A stretch of 64,000 nt of DNA from CAZDCD01 sp964503885 (lineage in GTDB: Bacteria; Bacteroidota; Bacteroidia; Bacteroidales; UBA10428), in contig CAZDCD010000002.1 of the NCBI GenBank assembly GCA_964503885.1, positions 186,001-250,000 on the forward strand, read 5' to 3'. Under the pieces are notes generated by a model that saw only the letters and a program-made list of their open reading frames with translations, did not search any database and was not told the DNA's origin. Below are positions 9,638 through 19,441 of the stretch, piece after piece. The translations under genes were made by a program, and so were the position numbers. Numbering within the stretch: position 1 is the first letter of the stretch; each line of letters starts with the position of its first letter.

Positions 9638-10543
9638 TCACATCAGCAATCCGATGCCAAATGTCAACGAAAATAAGAAGGTGGAAAGCGCAAGTTTTTT
9701 TAATTCCGCATTGAGTTCAATGGGTTTTGAATACCGGTATACCGAAAGAATATTTTGCAGCAGCAGCGGGGTTGTTGCCAGGAAAAGCCACTGGTAACCC
9801 GACCTGAAATTCAGTATCGTAAATAAGCTGCCTGTGACTACTGCCCCGAACAACAACGACAGGTGGTAGAATTTTGCCCACCGGCTGCCGATCAACACTA
9901 CAAATGTACGTTTTTTTGCTTCCCTGTCGCTTTTATAATCCCTTATGTTGTTGATATTCAATACTCCCGCACTTAATAGGCCAACTGAAGTGGCGGGTAA
10001 CAGGATATCGAACCTGAGGTGGGTTGTATGCAGGTAATAGGTACCGATCACCCCTGTAAGCCCGAAAAATATGAACACAAACAGATCTCCGAGACCGACA
10101 TACCCGTAAGGTTTTTTTCCAATGGTGTATTTTACTGCGGCGGTTATTGCGGCTATTCCCAGAATAAAATAGAAAAGTTTGATTCCCGGGCCATTTCCCC
10201 TGGTCCCGTCGAAGATCAGCATAGTGCCGCTCACCAGCGACAGGAAAACCACCAGGCCAATGGCAAAGACCATCTGCCGGGGCTTTATCATTCCGCTTTG
10301 GACCATTCTCTCGGGACCCAGTCTTTCTGAATGGTCTGAACCTTTTGAAAAATCGCCATAATCATTCGCCAGGTTGGAAAGGATCTGAAGCAGCAATGTG
10401 GTAACCGATGCAAGGATGAACACCGTCCAGTGAAAGGAATGCTCCGATGCAGCAATAAAACTGCCGAGTACTGTGCTCGAAAGAGCCAGCGGAAGCGTTT
10501 TTGGCCGAACTGCCTGTATCCATGCCGAGAGTGTTTTATTCAT
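9638..10543 (-). CDS. menA: 1,4-Dihydroxy-2-naphthoate polyprenyltransferase
   Basis: 301 residues, UbiA family, with about eight or nine membrane segments. The first Asp-rich motif is NLANDYGDFSKGSD and the second is NNIRDYKSDREAKKRT, both needed for Mg-prenyl-diphosphate binding. It attaches the polyprenyl tail to DHNA in the cytoplasmic membrane. There is a 111-base gap to menB upstream and 6 bases to menC downstream. Confidence 0.9.
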   Translation of the reverse strand: MNKTLSAWIQAVRPKTLPLALSSTVLGSFIAASEHSFHWTVFILASVTTLLLQILSNLANDYGDFSKGSDHSERLGPERMVQSGMIKPRQMVFAIGLVVFLSLVSGTMLIFDGTRGNGPGIKLFYFILGIAAITAAVKYTIGKKPYGYVGLGDLFVFIFFGLTGVIGTYYLHTTHLRFDILLPATSVGLLSAGVLNINNIRDYKSDREAKKRTFVVLIGSRWAKFYHLSLLFGAVVTGSLFTILNFRSGYQWLFLATTPLLLQNILSVYRYSKPIELNAELKKLALSTFLFSLTFGIGLLM

Positions 10544-10654
10544 GCGATTGTCCCTTTTGGAAAAGTCCGGTGATCCGGTTTAGAACCGGAATAATGCTCA
10601 ATACGGGTAAAATGAATATTTTTCATAGCCTGTTAAAAATTCAGGCATACAAAG

Positions 10655-11479
10655 TTAAGGCAATCTCGGGTATTTTTTGAAATCGGGTTCTCTTTTTTCC
10701 AGAAATGCCTTTTTCCCTTCCTGTGCTTCGTCGGTCATATAGTACAACATTGTTGAATTTCCCGCCAGTTCCTGTATTCCGGCCTGTCCATCGAGTTCCG
10801 CATTTAAACCTGCCTTGATCATCCGCAAAGCGAGCGGACTTCGTTTCATTATTTTCCTGCACCATTCCACGGTTACCTCTTCAAGCTGACTGAACGGCAC
10901 TACCTTATTTACCATTCCCATTTCGTATGCCTCCTGTGCAGAATACTGTTCGCACAGAAACCATATCTCACGTGCCTTTTTCTGTCCCACATGTCTTGCC
11001 AGGTATGATGCCCCGAAACCTGCATCGAAGCTGCCCACTTTAGGGCCGGTCTGACCGAACCGCGCATTTTCTGATGCAATGGTCAGGTCGCACATCACAT
11101 GCAGTACGTGCCCTCCTCCTATGGCATAACCGTTCACCATTGCTATCACAGGCTTGGGAATCGACCGGATCATTCGCTGCAGGTCGAGTATATTCAGGCG
11201 CGGCACACCATCTTTACCGATATATCCTGCCCGGTTCTTAAAATTCTGATCGCCACCGCTGCAGAAAGCTTTATCTCCCTCGCCGGTCAATACCACCACA
11301 AATACATCTTGGTTTTCACGGCAATGAACCATGGCGTCGCACATTTCGCGAACGGTATCCGGAGTGAACGCATTCCTGTACCGTGGCCGGTTGATGGTGA
11401 TCCTTGCAATACCTTCGAAGAAATCGAACTTTATTTCTTCATAATCCCTTATTTTTTTCCAAGTTATTTCATTGCTCAT
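10655..11479 (-). CDS. menB: 1,4-Dihydroxy-2-naphthoyl-CoA synthase
   Basis: 274 residues, crotonase fold. Signature segments: RPRYRNAFTPDTV, CSGGDQ, GYAIGGGHVLHVMCDLTIA and GSFDAGFGASYLARHVG, all characteristic of MenB rather than other crotonases. It ring-closes o-succinylbenzoyl-CoA to DHNA-CoA. The start overlaps the stop of menD by 4 bases (11476-11479). Confidence 0.93.
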   Translation of the reverse strand: MSNEITWKKIRDYEEIKFDFFEGIARITINRPRYRNAFTPDTVREMCDAMVHCRENQDVFVVVLTGEGDKAFCSGGDQNFKNRAGYIGKDGVPRLNILDLQRMIRSIPKPVIAMVNGYAIGGGHVLHVMCDLTIASENARFGQTGPKVGSFDAGFGASYLARHVGQKKAREIWFLCEQYSAQEAYEMGMVNKVVPFSQLEEVTVEWCRKIMKRSPLALRMIKAGLNAELDGQAGIQELAGNSTMLYYMTDEAQEGKKAFLEKREPDFKKYPRLP

Positions 11480-13194
11480 ATTCCCTTTTTTAAATGGTTA
11501 AAATAGTCCCTGAATACTTTTGCATCGGCATCTGCATCGGTACCGATCTCAAGAATTGCAGGACCGTCTGCGGCGTAAAAGTCTCCGATCTTTTCTTTCA
11601 GTGTTTGAAGATCATTGCAAAAATAATGCACAATACCAAAAGCTTCGGCCAGCATTTTCAGGTTGACCCGGTGAGGTGTTTCAAAGAAGTCCCTGACGGA
11701 ATTTATCTCAGGACTTGTTTCCATAAGCCTGAATATATTGCCACCCCCATTGTTGATCACTATGATCCTGAAGTCTTTACCTAGGTAACGGTTCCACAAT
11801 GCATTCGAATCGTAGATAAATGCAAGGTCTCCTGCAATTACCGTCACCGGAGCTTCACCGGCATAAGCCATTCCGGCTGCAGTAGAAATACATCCGTCAA
11901 TACCCGAAGTCCCGCGGTTGCCGGAATACAAAATGTCAGGCCTGGTACTGAATAACTGGGAATACCGCACCGGGGTACTGTTGGACAGATGAAGAGATGT
12001 CCCCGGCGGTATTTTTTCGAGGATGGTTTCAAATGCTTTCAGGTCTGAAAAAACCGATTTTTCCACGAATGTACCGTGAATAGCCTGCACTCCTTTTTCA
12101 TGGGTGGTAAACAGCTCTGCATAGTGCCAGTCAGATACCCTGTTGGTTTTTTCCTGTATCATCTTGCCGAAAAATCGTTCCGGACTGGTTTTCAGGTTCA
12201 TGGTAAGGCTTTGGAATGTATCGATATAGGCGTTGCCCTCGTCGATGTGCCAGTGTTCGATTGGGGAATAGGTCCTGAGGTACTGCTTCATCCGTTTTGA
12301 GACCACTGAATTACCCAGGGTTATCAGGAGATCGGGCCTGAATTTTTCACTGTCTTTTTCAGGAAGGGAAGCAAAAAACCGTTCCGGTGCTTCAATGAAA
12401 TTTCTGCCATGAAGATTTGAAAGATTTTCTGCAATCACTACAACATTGTCTTTCATGGAAAGCTCCTGCAACACTTCATTCAGGGTTGCACTTTTCTGCC
12501 GGAATCCCGACACGATCATTATCTTCGAACATGTATTCCATACATGAATAAGCTTCCTGTATTGATCTTCGGAAATCTCTGAAATGTGGCCGGCGGTTTT
12601 GATGATTCGCAAATTACCCGGATCCGCTGGCATCTTATCGTACAGAGGTTCACGAAGCGGCACATTAATGTGGACCGGACCGGCAGGAGGCTGACAGGCA
12701 AGGTCGAGAGCATGTGATACAATCCTGTTGTTGTACCACAGGTCAATGTCTGTTGCTGTTTCAACAGGCAATTCAAAACCTGCTTTCACATGATTTCTGA
12801 AAACATCCTTTTGCCTGACGGTCTGGCCATCGGCCTGATCAATCCATTCCGGCGGCCTGTCGGCAGTAAAGATGATCAGAGGCAGGTTCTGGTAAAATGC
12901 TTCGGCAATTGACGGCATGAAGTTCAGGGCAGCTGTTCCCGATGTGCATAAAAGTCCGACAGGTTTTCCGGTCGACCGTACAATACCCGATGCAAAATAT
13001 CCGGCAGACCGTTCATCGGTAATGCTCAGCGCAGGGATAGTATTATTTCCTGTGAATGATATGATGAGGGGTGCATTGCGCGAACCCGGTGTGATAACTA
13101 CATGACTCATGCCATGCCGGTGGCAAATCTGGGGTATGGCTCGTATTCCCTGCCGGGGGGATTTCATGGGCACAGTTGTTAAAAATGGTTTCAA
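11476..13194 (-). CDS. menD: 2-Succinyl-5-enolpyruvyl-6-hydroxy-3-cyclohexene-1-carboxylate synthase
   Basis: 572 residues, a thiamine-diphosphate enzyme. The N-terminal Pyr domain has TPGSRNAPL and ERSAGYFASG; the middle has QTVRQKDVF; the C-terminal PP domain has GNRGTSGIDG and GDLAFIYDSNALW (the Mg-ThDP motif) with NNGGGNIF. It joins isochorismate and 2-oxoglutarate to give SEPHCHC. It is coupled to menB by a 4-base overlap and lies 73 bases after menF. Confidence 0.92.
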   Translation of the reverse strand: MKPFLTTVPMKSPRQGIRAIPQICHRHGMSHVVITPGSRNAPLIISFTGNNTIPALSITDERSAGYFASGIVRSTGKPVGLLCTSGTAALNFMPSIAEAFYQNLPLIIFTADRPPEWIDQADGQTVRQKDVFRNHVKAGFELPVETATDIDLWYNNRIVSHALDLACQPPAGPVHINVPLREPLYDKMPADPGNLRIIKTAGHISEISEDQYRKLIHVWNTCSKIMIVSGFRQKSATLNEVLQELSMKDNVVVIAENLSNLHGRNFIEAPERFFASLPEKDSEKFRPDLLITLGNSVVSKRMKQYLRTYSPIEHWHIDEGNAYIDTFQSLTMNLKTSPERFFGKMIQEKTNRVSDWHYAELFTTHEKGVQAIHGTFVEKSVFSDLKAFETILEKIPPGTSLHLSNSTPVRYSQLFSTRPDILYSGNRGTSGIDGCISTAAGMAYAGEAPVTVIAGDLAFIYDSNALWNRYLGKDFRIIVINNGGGNIFRLMETSPEINSVRDFFETPHRVNLKMLAEAFGIVHYFCNDLQTLKEKIGDFYAADGPAILEIGTDADADAKVFRDYFNHLKKGI

Positions 13195-13267
13195 ATACCA
13201 GATGAAGAATTATCCAAAACTATCAAAATCTGCAGATTTCAGCAAATAGTTTTCAGGGCATGCTTCA

Positions 13268-14422
13268 TCAGCCTTGCGAAATGTCGTTCAATTTTTCGAT
13301 AACCGACAACAGCGTCATCTTTTTATGGTTCGTTTCTTCCCATTCGCTTTCGGGCACCGAACCTGAGGTAATGCCTGCACCAAGGTATAGGGCAAACTGC
13401 TTTTCAAGCACTTTCATGCACCGCAAATTAACATACAGGCTGGTTGAGGCATTCATGTTCACCGGTCCGAGCAGGCCCGTATAATATTCCCTGTGATGCG
13501 GTTCAATCTTCTCAAGAATTTCGTAAGCCTTATCTTTTGGATAACCGCATATTGAAGGGGTTGGGTGAAGGGTTTCCACAAATTCACCGAGCCGTGATCC
13601 CAGCAATTTCCGGTCAAACAGAAATCTTGTTTTCAGATGAACGATATTCCCGGCAACCTGCGTAAACGGGCCGATTTTCTTATAAGGATTAATAGTAAAA
13701 TCATTGAGCATATCTTCGATGTATCGCGTGACAATATCCTGTTCTTCCAGCTCTTTTTCCGGCCATATTGTTTGTTCGGCAGGAGTACTGTCAGGTCTTT
13801 GCGTACCGGCAAGCGAAATGGTCTCCACGCCCTTCTCATTTATGAGTAAAAGGGGCTCGGGAGTTGCACCGGTCCAGCATCCGGCGCTGGGTATCTGAAA
13901 TACATATACAAAAGCATTCGGGTACTTAATGCACAGTTCATGAAAAAGTTGTGTGATGTTTATGTGGCTTTTTTTCGGCTCGACATGTATTCTCGACAAT
14001 ACTGCTTTCTTGATGGTCCCATCGTGAATATCCTGTTTTATCCGGTTTACCTGGGCGACAAACTCATTTTCCGATGCGACATAAATTCCTTTCCCGTTCA
14101 GGTATTCAACGGTATTGAAAAGGCTAACCTTATTTAACCGGCCAGGTAGCTGCGGATCAAAATTGTCATCAGAAATCGCCACATCGGGTTCCAGGATGTA
14201 TGAAGAATTATGGATTCTGTTGAAGAAAGGAGTGATCACAAACCCGCTGGCCCGGTTAAGTTCACGGAGCGAACTTAGTTTTCGCGGAAAACCTGATGTC
14301 TGCAACAGTGTGTTGATACCGGTTTCCCGGGGAAGCTTGTACGAAACAAAAGGTATATTATTTTGAATACAAACATCATGTATCTGCAATAAAGGCTGTA
14401 TATTACCTGTTATCTTTTCCAT
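13268..14422 (-). CDS. menF: Isochorismate synthase
   Basis: 384 residues, chorismate-binding (MST) family. Seen: VLSRIHVEP, SLAGTQRPD, ELEEQDIVTRYI, HLKTRF, LHPTPSICGYPKDKA and GLLGPVN, the conserved C-terminal core shared by MenF/EntC. The position in the men operon favours MenF over a siderophore role. It starts 8 bases after the thioesterase gene. Confidence 0.88.
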   Translation of the reverse strand: MEKITGNIQPLLQIHDVCIQNNIPFVSYKLPRETGINTLLQTSGFPRKLSSLRELNRASGFVITPFFNRIHNSSYILEPDVAISDDNFDPQLPGRLNKVSLFNTVEYLNGKGIYVASENEFVAQVNRIKQDIHDGTIKKAVLSRIHVEPKKSHINITQLFHELCIKYPNAFVYVFQIPSAGCWTGATPEPLLLINEKGVETISLAGTQRPDSTPAEQTIWPEKELEEQDIVTRYIEDMLNDFTINPYKKIGPFTQVAGNIVHLKTRFLFDRKLLGSRLGEFVETLHPTPSICGYPKDKAYEILEKIEPHHREYYTGLLGPVNMNASTSLYVNLRCMKVLEKQFALYLGAGITSGSVPESEWEETNHKKMTLLSVIEKLNDISQG

Positions 14423-14430
14423 GTTCCTGC

Positions 14431-14850
14431 CTATCTTCCGTTTTTTTCAATAACCATATTGGTGATCCGGCAAATAGAAACCGGCTTATTTTCACGATCA
14501 AACACTTCAACTCCCCATACATGTGTCTTTGTTCCCCTGTGCAGTAATTTTCCTATGGCATAAACATTGTCACTGGTTGTATTGCCTATATGGTTGCCGT
14601 TTATTTCAATACCTACTACATCGTACTTGTCTCTATCCACAAGATTATAAGAACCAATGCTTCCCACAGTTTCAACAAGGGCCATTACCGCGCCTCCGTG
14701 CAACAAACCCAGGGGTTGCCTGGTTCTGTGGTCCACCGGCATAGATGCCTGAATACGGTTTTCTTCCGAGAGCGTGATTGTAATACCCAGGTGTTCGATT
14801 AATGATCTTTTGCATAGCGCATTAATTTCATCAACTGATAGCAATTGCAT
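14431..14850 (-). CDS. Hotdog-fold thioesterase, likely DHNA-CoA hydrolase
   Basis: 139 residues, PaaI/MenI-type hotdog thioesterase. The active-site region GLLHGGAVMALVETVGS and the strand-helix pattern EINGNHIGNT fit the group that includes E. coli MenI. As first gene of the men operon it is the obvious candidate to release DHNA from DHNA-CoA, the step not covered by menF/D/C/E/B/A. The function is inferred from family and place. Confidence 0.8.
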   Translation of the reverse strand: MQLLSVDEINALCKRSLIEHLGITITLSEENRIQASMPVDHRTRQPLGLLHGGAVMALVETVGSIGSYNLVDRDKYDVVGIEINGNHIGNTTSDNVYAIGKLLHRGTKTHVWGVEVFDRENKPVSICRITNMVIEKNGR

Positions 14851-15101
14851 AAGTACTATTTTTCAGATTAACAAATGTTTAACCGTAAGTGTTCATGTTC
14901 AGGAACAAATTAACGAATATTTTGCAAGATAACCGTAGACAAAACACAGGATTTTTCAGAAACCGGGATTTTATAACAGGAATATCGGTCAACCGGCTTT
15001 TGTAATGAATGTCATCATAAATTTCCGTTGTTAAAAACAGCATCGCATTTCATAATGACGTACCCGGTCTGAGATTGTAACTTTATAAATGGCAATTGCG
15101 G

Positions 15102-16043
15102 TTACTTCAGGGATTTAATGTATTCAACGATCGTATTCAGATCCTCTTCGCTAACCTGTCCCTTATAGCTCTGCATAAGACCTTTTTTGAATCCCTTTAC
15201 TATATCGGCATTGGGTTCATATACGGAACGCCGTATGTATTCATGGTCAACCTGTAATGTTCGTTCCTTTCCATTGGTGATCACCTGTGTTTCATGCCCG
15301 AATATACCTTTGTATGAAGGTCCTATGATCTTCGATCCGTCAACCGAATGGCAGGCAAAACAACCAAAACGCTGCATGTGTAATTTTCCCTGCATTGCTG
15401 GTGTGGCTGCCACAACAGGCGCAGCCTGCATGGTATCGGAATACCATTTTTCAAATTCATTCAGAGGAAGAACTTTAACACTGGTATACATATACGAGTG
15501 ATTGAGCCCGCAGTATTCGGCACAGAACAGATCATAGTCGCCGGGCGAATTGCCGATAAACCACCTTGTGATCTTTCTTCCGGGTATAACATCTTGCTTT
15601 AGCCTGAAAGCTGGTATATAAAAGCTATGGATCACATCCATCGATTCAAGGTCAACGGCAACCGGCTTACCCTGGGGTACATAAAGCGTATCGATCTGCC
15701 TGCCGTTTTCGTATTTAAAATTCCATTTCCACATACGAGCTGTGACCTGAATTTTCATTGCATCTTTCGGGGGGGCAGCATACAGGGGCTTCCACCCTGT
15801 CCACCCGAAGTAAAACATTCCCATAACAAGCACTAAGGGGATTACAGTCCACACTATCTCAAGGGTAGTATTTCCTTCGATCTGTTCGGGAACGGGATTT
15901 CTTTTCTTATTGTATTTGTATATAAAATAAAGAAGTATTGCGGTGAGCCCGATGAGGAAAAAGAAGATAATCGACAGGATCACCACAAATGCCAAGTCAA
16001 CTCCCTGGACAAGATTCGAAGTATTTGAAAATACATTGTTCAT
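15102..16043 (-). CDS. coxB: Cytochrome c oxidase subunit II fused to cytochrome c (caa3 type)
   Basis: 313 residues. Two N-terminal membrane helices (about 17-43 and 65-85) are followed by a cupredoxin domain with the CuA ligands: the His in DVIHSFYIPAF and the CAEYCGLNHSYM segment. The C-terminus carries a cytochrome c domain with the haem motif CFACH and a later Met (GLMQSYKG) as likely axial ligand. This is the electron-entry subunit of a caa3 oxidase. It is the last gene of the operon SCO-coxA-coxC-coxD-coxB, 8 bases after coxD. Confidence 0.92.
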   Translation of the reverse strand: MNNVFSNTSNLVQGVDLAFVVILSIIFFFLIGLTAILLYFIYKYNKKRNPVPEQIEGNTTLEIVWTVIPLVLVMGMFYFGWTGWKPLYAAPPKDAMKIQVTARMWKWNFKYENGRQIDTLYVPQGKPVAVDLESMDVIHSFYIPAFRLKQDVIPGRKITRWFIGNSPGDYDLFCAEYCGLNHSYMYTSVKVLPLNEFEKWYSDTMQAAPVVAATPAMQGKLHMQRFGCFACHSVDGSKIIGPSYKGIFGHETQVITNGKERTLQVDHEYIRRSVYEPNADIVKGFKKGLMQSYKGQVSEEDLNTIVEYIKSLK

Positions 16044-16051
16044 GTTTACTC

Positions 16052-16339
16052 TTATTGAAACGTATAATCAAGAAATGTGAGAACGACGAATGCAGTGAAC
16101 ACAAAAAGTACCAGCGAAACCATCACAGTGTAAATGCGCTGATCGAATTTCAGGTGCATAAAATAAGTAAGCACAAGGGTCGATTTCAGGGAAGCAATGA
16201 CCAGCGCTGCAACCACGGCAACAGGCCCCAGCTCAACCGAAGTCACCAGTATTGACAAACCTGTGAATCCAAGCAACGCAAGCAGGATAAAAAAGTATGT
16301 CCTGTATTTTATGATATGTGGTTTTTGGTCGTCAGACAT
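16052..16339 (-). CDS. Cytochrome c oxidase subunit IV (small, prokaryotic type)
   Basis: 95 residues with three membrane helices and the motifs LKSTLVLTYFMHLKFD and FTAFVVLTFLDY seen in the COX4_pro family of haem-copper oxidases. It is an accessory subunit without cofactors. It is packed between coxC (11 bases) and coxB (8 bases). Confidence 0.85.
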   Translation of the reverse strand: MSDDQKPHIIKYRTYFFILLALLGFTGLSILVTSVELGPVAVVAALVIASLKSTLVLTYFMHLKFDQRIYTVMVSLVLFVFTAFVVLTFLDYTFQ

Positions 16340-16350
16340 AGATACATGCG

Positions 16351-16965
16351 TTAGGTGATCAGGTAGAACAACGGAAATAAAAATATCCAGATCAGGTCAA
16401 CAAGGTGCCAGTAAAGTCCGCTGTTTTCCAGATGTACATAATTATCCTGTGTAATGGAATTACGTGCAACCCTGAACAGCATTACCGAGAGTAAAATTAT
16501 TCCGACTATGATATGCAAAGCATGTAACCCGGTCATGAAAAAGTACAAACCGAAGAACAGGGTATCGCCATGTCCGAATCCGAAGAGGGTTTGTGACCCG
16601 GGATACAAACCATGGCTGATCTTGCCCGACCATTCGAAATATTTGTTCACCAGGAATGCAAAAGCGAGGGCAAGGGTGACGCTCAGCAGAAAGACGGTCA
16701 ATTTTTTATCGCCATACTGGATTGCCGAAATGGACATGGCAACCGTCATGCTGCTGATAAGAAGGATAGCTGTATTGATAGCTCCTATAGTAACGCTCAG
16801 CTCTTCCGAAGCCAGGTGAAATGCATCGCCATATTTAAACCTGAATACCGAATATACCAGGAACAGACCTCCGAATAAAAGCATCTCGGTAAAAATGAAT
16901 ATCCACATGCCTATCTTGGAGGCCGTATCATCACGGTGTACTGCATGGCTGACAACTGTTGACAT
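16351..16965 (-). CDS. coxC: Cytochrome c oxidase subunit III
   Basis: 204 residues with five membrane helices, the short bacterial form. Signature segments: KIGMWIFIFTEMLLFGGLF, FFMTGLHALHIIVG and YWHLVDLIWIFLFPLFYL. It supports the D-pathway side of subunit I. It starts after an 82-base gap from coxA in the same operon. Confidence 0.92.
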   Translation of the reverse strand: MSTVVSHAVHRDDTASKIGMWIFIFTEMLLFGGLFLVYSVFRFKYGDAFHLASEELSVTIGAINTAILLISSMTVAMSISAIQYGDKKLTVFLLSVTLALAFAFLVNKYFEWSGKISHGLYPGSQTLFGFGHGDTLFFGLYFFMTGLHALHIIVGIILLSVMLFRVARNSITQDNYVHLENSGLYWHLVDLIWIFLFPLFYLIT

Positions 16966-17047
16966 CTAATTCAGGGTATAATTATCTGCAATTAGGTTTG
17001 TATTTACAAATTGTGTCGGTCGCTGATTCATAAATTTCAAAGTATGC

Positions 17048-18646
17048 TTAACTGTAATCATAAGGACCTTTTGTTATAACAGGGATTTCTTTAAAATTTT
17101 CAAGCGGAGGGGGGCTGGGCACCTGCCATTCGAGTGTTTTTCCTCCCCACGGATCAGCGGGTGCTTTTTCACCGTGTCTTGCCGATCTTACCAGGTTCAG
17201 GATGATCACCGAAAGTCCAGCGATCATTACAATCGCTCCCAGGGAAGATACCACGTTGCCGGGGTGGAACTGCGGCAGGTAATCGAAATACCGGCGCGGC
17301 ATGCCTTGTATACCGAGATAAAACATGGGGGTATAGAGGGTTAAAAAGCCCGTGAAAAAAATAAGCCAGCCGGTCTTTGCCCAGAAAGCATCATACATAC
17401 GCCCGAAGATTTTGGGAAACCAGTAATGCATAGCCGCGAAAAAAGCATATCCCACGCCACCAAAAATGATGAAATGAAAATGGGCTACCACAAAAGCCGT
17501 ATCATGCAGATGGACATTGGTGGCAAGTGCACCGAGAATTAAACCGCTCAGTCCGCCGATCATAAAAACAAAAATGAATGACGATGCCCAGAGAAAAGGT
17601 ACATCAATGGTAATTGAACCCCGGTATAGGGTTGCTATCCAGTTGAAGACTTTTATGGCACTGGGAATTGCCACGAGAAATGTCAGGAATGAAAAGGCAA
17701 AAATGGCTGTTCCGCTCATTCCGGCTGTAAACATATGATGTCCCCATACAAAATACCCCACAAAGGCAATAGCCAGTGTGGAAAATACCATTACCCGGTA
17801 ACCGAACAGCGGTTTCCGGGCAAAAGTGGGTAAAATTTCCGAGATCACTCCCATGGCAGGCAGGATCATGATATATACTGCCGGATGAGAATAGATCCAG
17901 AACAGGTGCTGGTACAAAACCGGATCCCCACCCAAGGTGGGGTCGAAGAAACCGATTTGAAGCGTTCGTTCGGCAACCACCATTAACAGGGTGATCCCTA
18001 CAACGGGTGTAGCCAGTACCTGGATCCAGGCCGTGCTGTATAGTGTCCACGGGAACATGGGCATTTTGAACCACGACATGCCCGGTGCCCTCATCCTGTG
18101 GATGGTCACAATGAAGTTAAGCCCGGTAAGGATCGACGAAAACCCCAGGATAAATGCCCCGAGAACTGCAGGCAGCATATTGGTGGTTGTTTTAAAGCTA
18201 TAGGGAGCGTAAAATGTCCATCCGGTATCGGGAGGGCCGTTTCCAAGGAACTGGGAGGAGATAGCAACCGTTGCACCCAGCACATAGATCCACCACGACA
18301 ATAAGTTCAGTCTGGGAAAAGCCACGTCTTTTGCCCCGATCATTAAAGGGAGCATGAAATTTCCGAATACTGCCGGCATTCCGGGTATCACGATCAGGAA
18401 AATCATGGTGATTCCGTGCAGCGTGAAAATCCCGTTGTAGGTCCGGGCATTCATAATAGTCTTGCCGGGGGCGATCAGCTCAAGTTTCATCAGAAGCCCC
18501 AGAGTGGCTCCCACAACAAAGAATGTCATGATGGAATACAGGTAAAGCAGACCGATACGCTTGTGGTCGGTAGAAAATATCCATGCAAAAATACCCTTGT
18601 ATTTACCCTTGTACTCCAGGAAACTGGGCTCTTTCGTACTGCTCAT
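17048..18646 (-). CDS. coxA: Cytochrome c oxidase subunit I, A2-type
   Basis: 532 residues, 12 or more membrane helices. Haem and copper ligands are visible: FTLHGITM (low-spin haem His), YSHPAVYIMILP (CuB His and cross-linked Tyr), VWGHHMFTAGM (CuB His pair), and VAHFHFIIFG (high- and low-spin haem His). The helix-VI motif is YSHPAVY instead of GHPEVY, which is the mark of A2-type haem-copper oxidases such as caa3 enzymes, where Tyr-Ser replaces the A1 glutamate. It reduces O2 to water and pumps protons. It follows SCO after 6 bases. Confidence 0.94.
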   Translation of the reverse strand: MSSTKEPSFLEYKGKYKGIFAWIFSTDHKRIGLLYLYSIMTFFVVGATLGLLMKLELIAPGKTIMNARTYNGIFTLHGITMIFLIVIPGMPAVFGNFMLPLMIGAKDVAFPRLNLLSWWIYVLGATVAISSQFLGNGPPDTGWTFYAPYSFKTTTNMLPAVLGAFILGFSSILTGLNFIVTIHRMRAPGMSWFKMPMFPWTLYSTAWIQVLATPVVGITLLMVVAERTLQIGFFDPTLGGDPVLYQHLFWIYSHPAVYIMILPAMGVISEILPTFARKPLFGYRVMVFSTLAIAFVGYFVWGHHMFTAGMSGTAIFAFSFLTFLVAIPSAIKVFNWIATLYRGSITIDVPFLWASSFIFVFMIGGLSGLILGALATNVHLHDTAFVVAHFHFIIFGGVGYAFFAAMHYWFPKIFGRMYDAFWAKTGWLIFFTGFLTLYTPMFYLGIQGMPRRYFDYLPQFHPGNVVSSLGAIVMIAGLSVIILNLVRSARHGEKAPADPWGGKTLEWQVPSPPPLENFKEIPVITKGPYDYS

Positions 18647-18652
18647 AGGTGA

Positions 18653-19441
18653 TTAATTTGCGACAGGTTTAGGTTTAAACAGGGGTTTGATCAAAAGAAT
18701 GAGAAATATGCTTATGGCAATAAAAATAATGATAATTCCCGAAATCCTGGTAATATTCAGCACATATTGCTGACCCTTCGGATCGTAGGAATAACAAAAC
18801 TGGAGTATTTTATTGATGGTGGGGCCTGATATGCCTTTGGATGCTTCCACAACGGCCATTTTCATCTCAAACGGCAGGAACTGGATACCGTTCAGGTATC
18901 TTGTTATTTTACCGTCGGGGCTTAGCACAATCAGCGATGCTGCATGTACAAAATCGTTTCCCGTTTGCTTGAACCGGAAACCTACCGCATCAGTGGTGCG
19001 GGCGATATTTATGCTGTCGGCGGTAAAGAAAAACCATCCGTTGCGTGCTTCGGGCTTGGATATCTGTGAAAGATAGTTTTCCCTTTTTTTCCTGGCCAGT
19101 TCGGGTGTTTCCCTTGAATCGAAACTTAAAGTAAGCACCTGGTATTCATCGCCAATCTTCATGTCAGATTTCCGGATCACTTCGGCAAGGCCGTTCATAA
19201 GAGGCGAACAAATGCCCGGACATCGATAATAGACCAGTGAGAGTATGGTCGGTTTGTTCAGCAGCGAACGGAGCGTTACCGTATCGCCATCCTGATTGAG
19301 CAGCCTGATGTCGCCGGGGACATATTCATCGAGTTTTTCGGTGATGCCAATATCAGGTATGGTGACAGAAGCTGTATTCTGCCCGCTCAGAAATACCGGG
19401 GAAAAGCTGAGTAAAATCAAAATAAGGTTTAGGTTTTTCAT
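18653..19441 (-). CDS. SCO1/SenC copper chaperone with C-terminal membrane anchor
   Basis: 262 residues. A signal peptide (ends around LSGQN) precedes a thioredoxin-fold SCO domain with the copper ligands YYRCPGICSP (CxxxC) and the distal His in DFVHAAS. Residues about 233-255 are a strong hydrophobic helix, so the domain is held at the outer face of the membrane. SCO proteins deliver copper to the CuA site of coxB. It is the first gene of the cox operon. Confidence 0.88.
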   Translation of the reverse strand: MKNLNLILILLSFSPVFLSGQNTASVTIPDIGITEKLDEYVPGDIRLLNQDGDTVTLRSLLNKPTILSLVYYRCPGICSPLMNGLAEVIRKSDMKIGDEYQVLTLSFDSRETPELARKKRENYLSQISKPEARNGWFFFTADSINIARTTDAVGFRFKQTGNDFVHAASLIVLSPDGKITRYLNGIQFLPFEMKMAVVEASKGISGPTINKILQFCYSYDPKGQQYVLNITRISGIIIIFIAISIFLILLIKPLFKPKPVAN

